A DNA stretch of 64,000 bases from VRUE01 sp963702575 (GCA_963702575.1 CAVPCU010000005.1:62001-126000); one strand, 5' to 3'; positions 15,865 through 24,296 are shown, counted from the stretch's first letter. The notes: generated by a model not told the origin, from the sequence alone. Numbers and translations: made by a program.

Positions 15865-16742
15865 TGTTCGCCCACGAGTTCATGCGCAGCGCATTTCTCG
15901 CCGGCACCTTCGTCGCGCTGGCCTGCGGGCTGATCGGCTACTTCGTCGTCCTGCGCAGCCAGGTCTTCGCCGGCGACGCGCTCAGCCACGTCGCCTTCAC
16001 CGGGGCGCTCGCGGCGGCGGCGGCAGGCATCGACGTCAGGCTCGGCCTCTTCGCGGCGACGATCGCCGTCGCGGGTGGGATGGGACTCCTCGGCGAGCGC
16101 GCTCGGCCTGACGACGTCGTGATCGGCTCGGTCTTCGCCTGGATCCTTGGCCTCGGCGCCCTCTTCCTCTCGATCTTCATCAGCGGCTCCAGCGGCGAGA
16201 ACGGGACCGCCGCGGTTCGCGTCCTCTTCGGCTCGATCCTTGGCCTCTCGCTCGCCGACGCCCGCCTTGCCGCGGCGATCGCGCTTCTCGCCTGCCTGGC
16301 GCTGGCGGCGATCGCCCGGCCGCTCCTATTCAGCTCGGTCGACCCCGAGGTGGCGCGTGGCCTTGGCGTGCCGGTGCGGGCGCTCGGCCTCGGCTTCTTC
16401 ATCCTCTTGGCGGTCGTTGCGGCGGAGGCGACGCAGGCGGTCGGCGCGCTGCTGCTGCTCGGCCTCCTCGCGGCGCCGGGCGGCGCGGCGCGGCTGCTCT
16501 CTGACAGTCCCTGGCGCGGCCTCGGGCTGTCGGGGGCGATTGCCGTTGGTTCGATGTGGCTCGGGCTCGTGCTCAGCTACCAGATCCCCTCGCTGCCGGC
16601 GAGCACGGCCGTGATCGGCGCGGCGACCGCGGCCTTCCTCCTCGCCGCCGCCGTCTCCCGGTTGCGCCGTCGCTCTCGCCCGCCCGCGTCTCGGGAGATC
16701 GACGGGATACCGGGTGAGCTATCTCTAGGATCGAGAGCATGA
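15864..16742 (+). CDS. Metal ABC transporter permease (ABC-3 family), second copy
   Basis: A 292-residue paralogue of the preceding permease with the same architecture: N-terminal MRSAFLAGTFVALACGLIGY, the FAGDALSHVAFTGALAA block and the coupling segment LLFSSVDPEVARGLGVPVR. The closely similar coupling segments in both proteins indicate that they pair over one ATPase dimer. ATG 15864 overlaps the previous stop and the family N-terminus starts there. Its 3' end contains the -10-like TAGGAT of the downstream regulator gene, and its stop overlaps that gene's ATG. Confidence 0.9.
   Translation: MFAHEFMRSAFLAGTFVALACGLIGYFVVLRSQVFAGDALSHVAFTGALAAAAAGIDVRLGLFAATIAVAGGMGLLGERARPDDVVIGSVFAWILGLGALFLSIFISGSSGENGTAAVRVLFGSILGLSLADARLAAAIALLACLALAAIARPLLFSSVDPEVARGLGVPVRALGLGFFILLAVVAAEATQAVGALLLLGLLAAPGGAARLLSDSPWRGLGLSGAIAVGSMWLGLVLSYQIPSLPASTAVIGAATAAFLLAAAVSRLRRRSRPPASREIDGIPGELSLGSRA
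16726..16731 (+). promoter_or_regulatory. Putative -10 box of the Fur-family gene (leaderless)
   Basis: TAGGAT ends seven bases before the ATG at 16739, inside the 3' end of the permease gene, with no ribosome-binding site between. This could give the regulator its own leaderless transcript besides read-through from the operon promoter. The call rests on motif and distance only. Confidence 0.4.
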
Positions 16743-17185
16743 GCACCGCGACCCAGACGAGCTGGGCCGAGCACGCCCTCGCCACCCTGCGAGCCGCCGG
16801 CTACCGCCACGGCGGCGCCCGCACCGCCGTCGTCGAAGCGCTCGCACGGCACGACTGCGCCGTCACCGCGCTGGACCTGGACGACGAGCTGCGCCGCCGC
16901 AAGCCCGCGGTCGGGCGGGCAAGCATCTACCGCGCCCTCGAGCAGCTCGAGCAGCTCGAGCTGCTCCGCCGCCTCGAGGTCGGTCGCGGCACCGCCGGCT
17001 ACGAGCGGATCGAGCCGGACGGCGAGCACCACCATCACGCGATCTGCCGCGAGTGCGGCCGCATGGTGCCTTTCGAGGACCCCGTGCTGGAGCGGGCGAT
17101 CGATCGGGTCGCGGGCAGGATGAGCTTCGACGCGGCCGACCACGAGGTCGTGATCCGCGGCCTCTGCGAGCGCTGCGGAAGATGA
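16739..17185 (+). CDS. zur: Fur-family regulator, probable Zur
   Basis: A 148-residue Fur-family repressor. A winged-helix domain (residues 20-85, with GRASIYRALEQLEQLELL) is followed by the metal/dimerisation domain with EHHHHAICRECG near residue 95 and a C-terminal CERCG, giving the two CxxC pairs of the structural zinc site. Position at the end of a zinc ABC operon with a palindromic operator upstream suggests it is a zinc-sensing Zur controlling this cluster. Fur or another metal specificity cannot be excluded from sequence. Confidence 0.88.
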   Translation: MSTATQTSWAEHALATLRAAGYRHGGARTAVVEALARHDCAVTALDLDDELRRRKPAVGRASIYRALEQLEQLELLRRLEVGRGTAGYERIEPDGEHHHHAICRECGRMVPFEDPVLERAIDRVAGRMSFDAADHEVVIRGLCERCGR

Positions 17186-17194
17186 CCCGGGCGC

Positions 17195-17974
17195 TCACCC
17201 CGCTCCTCTGATCGCTTCTTCGATCGCTTCGGCCGAGCCGGGCGTCCCCAGCGATTCGGCTCCGCCCGGGCCCTTGACGACGAAGGACGGGGTGCCGGTG
17301 AATTCGAATTCTTCGCTTGCCTGCTTGGTCGTGCGCGCGACTTCCGCCACCACGGGCTTGCTTTCGCGACCCGCGTTCCACTTCTTCAGGCTTGGGACTC
17401 CCGCGCCCTTGGCGATCGAGGTCATGAAGGCGTCGGTGACGTAGCCCGATCCCTCCTCGCCCTGGTTGCGGTAGAAGAGCTCGATGTAGTTCCAGGCCCG
17501 TCCCTGTTCCCCGGCCGCGATCGCCGCCGCCCCGGCCGGCACCGATTGCTGGCTGATGATCGTGAAGTTGCGGAATTCGATCTTCGCTTCGCCGTCGCGG
17601 ACCGGGCCGGAGACGATCTGCGGGATCACTTCTTCCGAGTAGGCCTTGCAGACCGGGCACTGGAGGTCGCCGAACTCGATCAGCGTCACCTTGGCCGAGG
17701 GTTCGCCCAGGACCATGCCGTGCTGCGGGATGCCGCGAAGCTGGTTTTTCACCAGGCCCACGTCCGTGAGTTCGGTGTCCCCGCCCCCGCCGCCCCCGCC
17801 CCCGCCCCCCTGGCTCTGGCTGATGACGATCACGACCGCTACGACCACCAGCACCAGCAGGGTGGCGGCGCCCGCGAGCTGGATCAGGCGCCTGCGGCGC
17901 TCCTGCCCGTGAGTCTCGGCTTCCCGCTGGACGCGCTCTTCGCGTCGCCGCTCTCGTTCCTGCTTTCCGCTCAT
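17195..17974 (-). CDS. Membrane-anchored DsbA-like thioredoxin-fold protein
   Basis: A 259-residue protein with a basic cytoplasmic N-terminus, one transmembrane helix (residues 31-52), a run of ten glycines (56-65) and an external thioredoxin-fold domain of the DsbA/thioredoxin_4 type. The redox motif is C106-P-V-C109 in FGDLQCPVCKAYSEEV, and the cis-Pro loop is FTGTPSFVVKG. It probably oxidises or reshuffles thiols of exported proteins. It follows the thioredoxin-like lipoprotein and copper genes on the same strand, so a role in cuproprotein maturation is possible. Most Glu codons are GAA. Confidence 0.88.
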   Translation of the reverse strand: MSGKQERERRREERVQREAETHGQERRRRLIQLAGAATLLVLVVVAVVIVISQSQGGGGGGGGGGDTELTDVGLVKNQLRGIPQHGMVLGEPSAKVTLIEFGDLQCPVCKAYSEEVIPQIVSGPVRDGEAKIEFRNFTIISQQSVPAGAAAIAAGEQGRAWNYIELFYRNQGEEGSGYVTDAFMTSIAKGAGVPSLKKWNAGRESKPVVAEVARTTKQASEEFEFTGTPSFVVKGPGGAESLGTPGSAEAIEEAIRGAG

Positions 17975-18032
17975 CTTCCCTCCTGTCGTGTCGTTCTCGG
18001 TCGACCGCGGCTTGGTCTCGCCCGCCGGGGAC

Positions 18033-19061
18033 TCATTCCCTCACCCCGCGCAGCGCCTGTTCCAGTTCGGGGATGCCCCAAGCGCCCTCGATCCGGGTGC
18101 GGATGATCCCGTGCTTGTCGATGACGAAGAGCCAGGGCTCGCTCGGCAGGTGGAACGCCTTGACCTGCGGCCGCACGCCGAGGTTGGGGTTGTTTTCCTC
18201 GTAGATCTCCATGTGGATGAAGGCGACGCCCTTGCCGTCGGTCTGGTGGACCTGTTCGGCCTCGTCGACCACCGGCCCGCAGACGCGGCTCTGGCAGAAC
18301 TGCGGCGTGGCGAAGAGCAGGACGGCGGGCTCCTTGCCGAGCACTTCGGCGAGGTCGTACTCGTGCATCTGATCGGGCGGGACGCGGGTGTCGATCTTGC
18401 GCAGGTCGCCGCCTACGTCGGCGGCGGTCGGCGTATGTACGTGTGGCGCCGGCTCGCCGACGTCGGGTGGGTTCGCCGGGCTCTTGGGAAAGCCCTTTTG
18501 TGGGTGCGGGAAGTGACCGACGACGGCGCTGGGAACGAACGTCCCTTCGGTCGAGCCGCCCTTCTTGATCAGCGCCAGCACCCGCCATTCGCCGTTCGCC
18601 CGGAACGGCGCGTCGTCGACCACGTAGACGACCTTGCCCGCCTGGGGGTCCTTGCCGGTGGTTTCCGCGATGAAGGCCGATTCGGTCGCCAGCGATTCGA
18701 TCCGGGCGGGGTAGGGGCCGAGCGCCCTGCCGTTTTCGCCGTGGGCGAAGTAGAGGGCGACCTCTGCGTCGGTGATCTGTTCCCGGCCCGGCGTGAAGAC
18801 GCCGAAGCCGTAGCGATCGCGGCCCCGGTCGAAGACCTCGCCCGTGGGCGCGACGACCAGTTCGCTTTCGCCCCCGCTCAGCGCCAGCAGGGAGGTCAGG
18901 GTCCTCCCTTCGGCGGGCGGGAATTCCGAGCGTGGCGGGGCCGCCATGCTGCTGATGCCGCTGTAGCGGTTGCCGCAGCCGGCTGCCACGAGGCAGGCGA
19001 GGACGCCGAACGCGGCGACTGGGGGCAGCAGAGGTCGTCTCAACCCGGCCTCCCTCCTCAC
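18033..19061 (-). CDS. Thioredoxin-like lipoprotein
   Basis: A 342-residue exported lipoprotein: signal peptide with lipobox VAAGC (Cys29), a beta-rich middle region, a Pro/His segment (FPHPQKG ... HVHTPT), then a thioredoxin-like C-terminal domain with PAVLLFATPQFCQSRVC. The two cysteines C256 and C261 are spaced CxxxxC, unlike the CxxC of thioredoxin or CxxxC of Sco. It sits between YcnI and the DsbA-like gene and overlaps ycnI by four bases (GTGA). I infer a redox or copper-chaperone role outside the membrane. The exact family is not recognised. Confidence 0.7.
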   Translation of the reverse strand: MRREAGLRRPLLPPVAAFGVLACLVAAGCGNRYSGISSMAAPPRSEFPPAEGRTLTSLLALSGGESELVVAPTGEVFDRGRDRYGFGVFTPGREQITDAEVALYFAHGENGRALGPYPARIESLATESAFIAETTGKDPQAGKVVYVVDDAPFRANGEWRVLALIKKGGSTEGTFVPSAVVGHFPHPQKGFPKSPANPPDVGEPAPHVHTPTAADVGGDLRKIDTRVPPDQMHEYDLAEVLGKEPAVLLFATPQFCQSRVCGPVVDEAEQVHQTDGKGVAFIHMEIYEENNPNLGVRPQVKAFHLPSEPWLFVIDKHGIIRTRIEGAWGIPELEQALRGVRE

Positions 19062-19762
19062 GCCGTCCGGCGCGAGCGGATCAGCGCGGCGCCGCCGGCG
19101 ATCAGGCCGAGCGCGCCGACGATGAGGGCGGCAATGCCGAGGCCCTTGCTGGCGCTGTCGCTAGAGCTCGAGCTGCTCGCTTCGCCTTCTTCCGCGGGTC
19201 CGGAGGACGGGCTCGGCGGCGCCGTCTCCGAGCCGGCCACGTCCTGCAGCGCCCCGCCTTCGGCGGTGACGTCGATCTGCGGCGCCGGTTCTTCGGAGTT
19301 GGGCGGGCCGATCCAGCGCACGGTTTCCCCGTTGTCGTAGTACTGGAGCACCTTGAAGGTCAGCTCTTCGCCCGCCTTGCCCGGGATCTCGGTCGAGATC
19401 GGGAAGTTGAGGAACTGTCCCGGCGGGATCTTGCCCTGCTGCCCGTCGCCGGTCCAGACGATCTCCTTGACCTGTTCGGTCACTTCGCCGTCGTCGGTCT
19501 GCACCGGCTTGGCCAGCTTGGCGGTCAGCACCTTCGGCGTCCAGCCCGGCATGTATTCGGGCGAGACGTCGAGGAAGCCGGTGGGGACCTGGACGGCGAG
19601 CTTGACGGTGTTGGCGCTTTCCATCTCGTTCGGCACCCTGATGTCGAGGGTGGCGAAGGAGCCGATCGGCACCTCATTGGGGTGCAGGCTGACGTGAGCC
19701 TGCGCGGCTGCCGGCGCGAGCAGCGCCAGGGCTGCCACGGCGGTGAGTGCTATGCGTCGCAT
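19058..19762 (-). CDS. YcnI family copper-binding protein (DUF1775)
   Basis: A 234-residue exported protein with a signal peptide ending AAAQA, so that the mature chain starts with His23 (HVSLHPNEVP). YcnI proteins bind Cu(II) through this N-terminal His and a Trp/Glu brace, and the GWTPK and IVWTG blocks are present. A Ser/Glu-rich linker leads to a C-terminal membrane helix and an arginine tail, giving outer-face anchoring. The neighbouring CopCD homologue is its usual partner and supports a role in copper delivery or homeostasis. Confidence 0.9.
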   Translation of the reverse strand: MRRIALTAVAALALLAPAAAQAHVSLHPNEVPIGSFATLDIRVPNEMESANTVKLAVQVPTGFLDVSPEYMPGWTPKVLTAKLAKPVQTDDGEVTEQVKEIVWTGDGQQGKIPPGQFLNFPISTEIPGKAGEELTFKVLQYYDNGETVRWIGPPNSEEPAPQIDVTAEGGALQDVAGSETAPPSPSSGPAEEGEASSSSSSDSASKGLGIAALIVGALGLIAGGAALIRSRRTA

Positions 19763-19787
19763 CTGGGTGTTCCTTTCTCGTGCGCCA

Positions 19788-21530
19788 TCAGTGGATGGGC
19801 ACCTCGATCGTCTTGGTGAACTCGGTGAAGGCGGAGACGCGGACGCTGAGCGCGATGCGCCATTCGCCCGCGGCGCTGAGCAGGGCCCCCGCGATCGTGT
19901 AGTGGCCGGGGCCGGATAGCTGCGGTTCCAGCGGCAGCGAGATTTGCTTGTCGGGGAGCGCCGCGGTCGCCGTGAGCTGCTTCACCTTGGCGAACGGGGC
20001 GCCGCTCCTCGCATCGAACAGGTAGATGTGGATCTCGTTGCCGCCGACCCTCGCCGGTTCCACGGTCATCTCCAGCTGGATCGGGCCGAACTGCGTTTCG
20101 GTCGAGAAGGGCCCGGACTGGGCGGTCACCGGGGGCGCGTAGCTGGCCAGCGCCGCGGTCACGCCCAGCACCACCACCAGCAGCGCCACCTCGGCTCGCA
20201 GGGCGCGGCGCAGCAACAGCCCGGCCCGACCGGGCGATCCCCCTCCCGCGGCGATGCGCTCGAGGCGGGGAACCGAGCGGCGCTGGTTGTAGGCCCCGAG
20301 GCCGATCAGCGCCATCAGCAGGAGGAACTTGATCAGGACCGCCCGCCCGTAGCCCGTTTCGGTGAGGGCGTCGAGGTGGCGGACGTAGACGTAGGCTTGG
20401 ATCAGGCCCGTCAGCAGGATCGCCCCGACCGAGATCAGCGCGACCCGGGAGAAGCGCGCGAGGACGGCGGCCAGCAACCTGCTCCTCGCGCTCGGCTCCA
20501 GCTCGCGAGTGGCCCGTGGAGCGACGAGGAGAAGCGCCGCGAGGCCGCCGAGCCAGACCGCCATCGCGGCGACGTGGACGACGTTGGTGGGGAAGAGCAG
20601 CGCCACCGGCGATTGCGTGCTGCCGTGGCCGGCCAGCGCCGGCTCGAGCACGACGAAGGCCAGCGGCGCGCCCAGGAGCACGGCTCGGACCGGGCCGATG
20701 CGCCCCCCCGTCCGGCGGCCGAAGAACGCGACGGCGAGCAGCGCGAAGACGACCCAGGCCAGAGCCGTGAGGCCCCAGATCGTGCCGAAGTTGGTTTCCA
20801 GGGTCTCGCGGACGATCGTCCCCTTCAGCGCGGCGAAGCCCGAGATCCCCGCCGCCTCGGCTCCCTCCATGACGACGCCCGCGGCGGCGCTCGCAGCGCC
20901 GATCGCGGCGGCGAGGAGAAGCACCGTGCGCAGGTGGGCGGCAAATGCCCGCCCGGCGCGTCCCCATTCGTCTTTCTCGTCGCGCACCCCCGCCAATCCC
21001 GGCAGCCAGGCGAGCAGCAGGAAGGCGAGGCCGCCGACGGCAAGCGCCATCGCCGCGTACTGGAGGCCGCGGGCCAGGCCGAAGACCGTCTCGGTGACCG
21101 GCCCGCTGCCCGAGCCGGCGGTCAGTTCGGCGACCGTCTGCTTCGGGGCCTTGCCGGCCTTGCCGATCGAGAAGACGATGCCGCTGGAGACGATGTGGCC
21201 GTCGGCGGAGACGACCCGGTAGGTGGCGGTGTAGCTGCCGTCGGGCAGGCTCGGCTTCAGGTGGACGCCGATGCGCGGGCCTTCGCTGTTGGGATGGAAT
21301 GCGTCGCCTTCGTCGACCCGGTTGCCGTCGGCGTCGTAGACGCGGATCGCGCCGAAGTTCCCCTCCACCGGCTGGTCGAAACGGAAGACGACGACGGCCG
21401 GCTCGTGCTTGACGATCGCGCCGCGCTCGGGGACGGTGCCCTCGAGCTGCGCGTGTGCGAGCGCGCTGGCCGGCGCCAGCAGCGCCAGGGTTAGGGCCAC
21501 GACAACGGCAGTCCCCGCCGCGCGCCGCAT
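19788..21530 (-). CDS. CopC-CopD fusion copper protein (YcnJ-like)
   Basis: A 580-residue fusion. The signal peptide (ending ASALA) exposes His26 of a CopC domain (HAQLEGTVPERGA), with the second His region SADGHIVSSG near residue 110. About eight transmembrane helices form the CopD domain (residues 150-430), and a C-terminal beta-domain resembling FixH/YtkA follows. CopC binds Cu(II) outside the cell and CopD is thought to move it across the membrane. It lies between YcnI and a 229-residue anchored protein in one minus-strand operon, consistent with copper acquisition for the oxidase encoded in this window. Confidence 0.9.
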   Translation of the reverse strand: MRRAAGTAVVVALTLALLAPASALAHAQLEGTVPERGAIVKHEPAVVVFRFDQPVEGNFGAIRVYDADGNRVDEGDAFHPNSEGPRIGVHLKPSLPDGSYTATYRVVSADGHIVSSGIVFSIGKAGKAPKQTVAELTAGSGSGPVTETVFGLARGLQYAAMALAVGGLAFLLLAWLPGLAGVRDEKDEWGRAGRAFAAHLRTVLLLAAAIGAASAAAGVVMEGAEAAGISGFAALKGTIVRETLETNFGTIWGLTALAWVVFALLAVAFFGRRTGGRIGPVRAVLLGAPLAFVVLEPALAGHGSTQSPVALLFPTNVVHVAAMAVWLGGLAALLLVAPRATRELEPSARSRLLAAVLARFSRVALISVGAILLTGLIQAYVYVRHLDALTETGYGRAVLIKFLLLMALIGLGAYNQRRSVPRLERIAAGGGSPGRAGLLLRRALRAEVALLVVVLGVTAALASYAPPVTAQSGPFSTETQFGPIQLEMTVEPARVGGNEIHIYLFDARSGAPFAKVKQLTATAALPDKQISLPLEPQLSGPGHYTIAGALLSAAGEWRIALSVRVSAFTEFTKTIEVPIH

Positions 21531-21533
21531 GCT

Positions 21534-22223
21534 CTACCAGGCCTCCTTCGCCGGCTCGTCGTCCTCGGCTCTCGCGCTCTCTTCGCCCGCCCGGCGCCGG
21601 CGCACGAACAGCACCAGCGCGCCGCCTATCGCCAGGATCGCGATCCCGCCGACGATGAACGGGAGCTTGGAGGGGTTGGGGCTGCCGACCCAGTACAGCG
21701 TGCCGTCGATCGCGCCCTTGCGCCCGTCTATCCGCAGCGGGATTTCGTAGTCGAAGACCTTCGTCTTGCGATGCGGGTCGGTGACCTGGGGCGGGGTTGC
21801 GGTCGAGCCGTAGTGCATCCGGTGGTCGTGCCAGAGGAAGGTGCCGCCGCTGCCGACCGTCTTCCATCTGGGCGGCGCCTTGGCGTCGGCGATCGGCGGC
21901 ACCTCCTCGGTCGGGTAGCGGGTGTCGTTGAGGTAGTAAGCGGGCGAGCGTTCGTTGACCTGGACCGTGCCGTCCTTCAGCACCCGCGCGTAGGGCTCGC
22001 CTTCGTAGCCGTAGATGACGACTTCGTGGCCGTCCTGGTCGCGCAGTTCGAAATATGCGTCGTAGGCGAGGACTTCGAAGTGCACACCCGGCACGTTCGG
22101 GGTCACCCGGTCGATCACCGAGCGGTAATTGGGGTTCCCTCCTTCGTGGGCCACGGCCGTGCCGGCCGGTATGCAGACGAGCCACGCGGTTATGGCGGCG
22201 AGCGCCGCCCAGTGCTTTCGCAC
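21534..22223 (-). CDS. Exported membrane-anchored protein, first gene of the copper operon
   Basis: A 229-residue protein with a signal peptide (cleavage around AVA-HE), an external domain of about 160 residues rich in Tyr and His (LWHDHRMHYG near residue 130), a C-terminal helix (residues 192-211) and a charged tail. I do not recognise the family. The His cluster and the three-base gap to copCD suggest that it takes part in copper handling. The start is GTG 22223. Its ribosome-binding site (AAGGA) is partly inside an 11-bp hairpin. Confidence 0.7.
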   Translation of the reverse strand: MRKHWAALAAITAWLVCIPAGTAVAHEGGNPNYRSVIDRVTPNVPGVHFEVLAYDAYFELRDQDGHEVVIYGYEGEPYARVLKDGTVQVNERSPAYYLNDTRYPTEEVPPIADAKAPPRWKTVGSGGTFLWHDHRMHYGSTATPPQVTDPHRKTKVFDYEIPLRIDGRKGAIDGTLYWVGSPNPSKLPFIVGGIAILAIGGALVLFVRRRRAGEESARAEDDEPAKEAW

Positions 22224-22232
22224 GGGTAGGTC

Positions 22233-22260
22233 CTTTCGGTCGCGCGCAGGCGACCGAAAG
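22233..22260 (-). promoter_or_regulatory. 11-bp perfect hairpin in front of the copper operon
   Basis: CTTTCGGTCGC and GCGACCGAAAG pair perfectly around a six-base loop. On the minus strand the 3' arm runs into AAGGA, the ribosome-binding site of the GTG at 22223. The stem could mask that site, or it could terminate transcription from the upstream 109-residue gene. No U-tract follows, which disfavours a simple intrinsic terminator. Confidence 0.5.
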
Positions 22261-22273
22261 CCCGGTCGTCGCG

Positions 22274-22603
22274 CTAGTTCTGTGTGAGCAGGCGCGCCGG
22301 GGGCGGGCGCTCAGCAAGCGAGAAGGCGATCAGGCGAGTGCCGCGCGGGAGCCAGACCGCCGGCGGCGGGGGCGTCGAGTCGGGGGTCCTCGCGGGGCGG
22401 CGTCGCTTCTCCACCCGTGCCTCGACGAGTCTCGCGATCAGCTTCTCGCCGACGTAACGCCCCGCGATCAGCGGAACGGCGATCAGCAGTGCCGGCGCGA
22501 GGAAGAGGAGGACGTCGGTCGAGCCCGTCAGCGCAAGCGCCACGGCCCAGCAGGCCGCAACGGCAAGCCCAACCCGCGCGATGAAATCGCTACCGGACCG
22601 CAT
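22274..22603 (-). CDS. Small membrane protein (109 aa)
   Basis: A 109-residue protein with two hydrophobic segments (AVAACWAVALALTG and LLFLAPALLIAVPLIAG), followed by a basic and proline-rich tail with PDSTPPPPAVWLPRG. The topology suggests two helices with a cytoplasmic tail. I do not recognise a family. It precedes the copper operon on the same strand, separated by 50 bases that contain the hairpin, so it may or may not be co-transcribed. Start ATG at 22603. Confidence 0.5.
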   Translation of the reverse strand: MRSGSDFIARVGLAVAACWAVALALTGSTDVLLFLAPALLIAVPLIAGRYVGEKLIARLVEARVEKRRRPARTPDSTPPPPAVWLPRGTRLIAFSLAERPPPARLLTQN

Positions 22604-22702
22604 CGAGAAAAGAGTAGCCGACGCCCGGGCGGTGCGGTGTCAGTCAGGAGTCGGTGAGAGGGCATGCATCGTATTGTCCGCGATGAGCAATAGCTTTGGA
22701 CT

Positions 22703-23161
22703 GTGGCGATGCTGGAGCGCGAAGCACATCGGATTGCGGCTCAGGCCTTGAGGCAGCAAGAACAGGCGCTCACCGAGTTGCGGGCCCGGACCGGAACGCT
22801 GCTGACTGCGGCATCGCTCATCGCCTCGTTCCTCGGCGGTCAGGCGCTGGCGAGGGAGGGCCTCAGCGCTTGGATCGTTCTGGCCCTTTTTGCATTCGGC
22901 GTATCGGTCGTCCTTTGCATCTATGTGCTCCTGCCAAAGGATGGACTGATCTTTGCTCTCGACGCTCCAGAGACCTATAGCGCGCTGTATGAGGTTCGAA
23001 ACGATGAGGAGGAGGTTGACCGTAGGTTGGCCTACTGGCTTCAGGCGTTCCGGGAGGAGAACCACTCCACGGTCGGGCGGCTCACCGATGCCTTTGAGCT
23101 TGCGGGCCTTGCCCTCTTGGCCGAGATCGCCTTTTTGGCGGTTGGACTGGCGGTAAGCTGA
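22703..23161 (+). CDS. Hypothetical membrane protein of lower GC
   Basis: A 152-residue protein with an N-terminal amphipathic, probably coiled-coil segment (ALRQQEQALTELRAR), two central helices (LLTAASLIASFLGG and IVLALFAFGVSVVLCIY) and a C-terminal helix. The architecture resembles small SLATT-like or SMODS-associated effector membrane proteins, but no motif settles it. Base composition is visibly less GC-rich than the neighbours and codon choice is looser, which suggests recent acquisition. GTG 22703 is taken; ATG 22709 is equally possible. A short Pro-rich gene follows five bases later. Confidence 0.55.
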   Translation: MAMLEREAHRIAAQALRQQEQALTELRARTGTLLTAASLIASFLGGQALAREGLSAWIVLALFAFGVSVVLCIYVLLPKDGLIFALDAPETYSALYEVRNDEEEVDRRLAYWLQAFREENHSTVGRLTDAFELAGLALLAEIAFLAVGLAVS

Positions 23162-23166
23162 TCGAG

Positions 23167-23298
23167 ATGAAGAGCCGCGCCAAACGCCCGCTGTCGGCCG
23201 CACCCTCGTCGCTGGGCGCAAAGCCTCCGCCTCCTCCTCCGCCCCCACCTCCCGGGGTCGGAATCCCGGAGACGCGTGGCGGCGGCCAAGAGAAGTAG
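23167..23298 (+). CDS. Possible proline-rich small protein (43 aa)
   Basis: ATG to TAG, 43 codons, starting five bases after the stop of the membrane protein. The product has a basic N-terminus (MKSRAKRPLSAAP), ten consecutive prolines and a Gly-rich end. The close spacing suggests a two-gene unit, but the low-complexity product means it could be a chance frame. Function unknown. Confidence 0.3.
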   Translation: MKSRAKRPLSAAPSSLGAKPPPPPPPPPPGVGIPETRGGGQEK

Positions 23299-23306
23299 GT
23301 CGCCGC

Positions 23307-24284
23307 TCAGCTGTAGCGGTCCCAGCGTTCGAGGTAGGGCAGGGGGTCGATCGGGCTGCCGCCTTCGTACCAGCCGGGCGAGGTCCAGATCTCGAAGTGG
23401 AGGTGGCAGCCGACGGCGTCGCCGGTTTCGCCGACGATGCCGATCGGTTCGCCGGTGCGGACGGGCATCCCGGTCTGCAGCGGCGAGGGTTCCGCCAGGT
23501 GGGCGTACATGAAGTCGAGGCCGGTGCCCTGGCCGTCGATCACCAGGTAGTTGCCGGCGGCCGCCTGGTAACCCGCGTACTGGACCGTGCCGCCACGGGC
23601 GGCGACCAGCGGCGTGCCGCAGGCCGCGAGCACGTCCTGTCCCTCGTGGGTGTGGCCGGCGCGCGGGGCGCCGAAACGGTCGGCGGCATCGCCGAAGTCA
23701 TGCGGGCCGAGCACCGGGAAGGCGTAGCCGTAGAGGGCGAAGCCGAGGCTGAACGACCCGGCCGGGGAGGCGGAGGAGGAAGCGCTCTGCTCGGCTTCCT
23801 GGATCGAGCGATCGAGGCTCTGCTGCGCCGCCGGGTCGCCGCTCTGCGGGGCGATGCGGAAGCTGTAGCGGCCGTTGGGCGCGGGGCGCCCGCCGGCGAC
23901 CGTCCCGTCCCAGCTGACCCCGTCGGGCGTTTCGGGTGCGACGTCGTTGCGGTAGAAGGTCTTGACGATTTCGCCCCCGGGGCCGACCACGTCGACGCGC
24001 AGGTCGTTGGACGGTTGGTCGCTGCCTATCTCGTAGCTCAGGCGGGGGCTGCGGGCGCCGTAGTAGAAGGACTTGCGCGGCCAGGTCTTGGCCGAGAGCA
24101 GTCGCAGCGTGCCGGCGGACGGCGCCGGGTCGGGCGTGCCGCTCTGGCTTGGCGGCGATGGGGCGGCACCGCTCGGGGTGGGGGCGCCGCCGGTGGTGGC
24201 CGCGGCCGGCGCGGCGAAGCCCGCCAGCAGCGCTGCCGTTGCAACTACGTATGCGGATACAGCCAGCCAAGCACTGCGTGCCAC
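23307..24284 (-). CDS. M23 family cell-wall metallopeptidase
   Basis: A 325-residue secreted peptidase. A signal peptide (ending APAAA) is followed by a Pro/Ser-rich linker, a beta-sandwich region resembling FlgD-type Ig folds (residues 70-160) and a C-terminal M23 domain. Zinc ligands are in HTHEGQD and in the later CHLHFEIW, with a further segment MYAHLAEP. Such LytM-type enzymes cut peptidoglycan cross-bridges or act as activators of other hydrolases. A c-di-AMP riboswitch directly upstream is typical for actinobacterial wall hydrolases and is strong support for the role. Start is GTG 24284. Confidence 0.92.
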   Translation of the reverse strand: MARSAWLAVSAYVVATAALLAGFAAPAAATTGGAPTPSGAAPSPPSQSGTPDPAPSAGTLRLLSAKTWPRKSFYYGARSPRLSYEIGSDQPSNDLRVDVVGPGGEIVKTFYRNDVAPETPDGVSWDGTVAGGRPAPNGRYSFRIAPQSGDPAAQQSLDRSIQEAEQSASSSASPAGSFSLGFALYGYAFPVLGPHDFGDAADRFGAPRAGHTHEGQDVLAACGTPLVAARGGTVQYAGYQAAAGNYLVIDGQGTGLDFMYAHLAEPSPLQTGMPVRTGEPIGIVGETGDAVGCHLHFEIWTSPGWYEGGSPIDPLPYLERWDRYS

Positions 24285-24296
24285 GTGCCCTCTCTT

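Noticed and set aside
17775..17815. Run of C/G triplets that could be a simple repeat or slippage tract
   Set aside because: It encodes the ten-glycine linker of the DsbA-like protein, in frame and expected for a flexible spacer.
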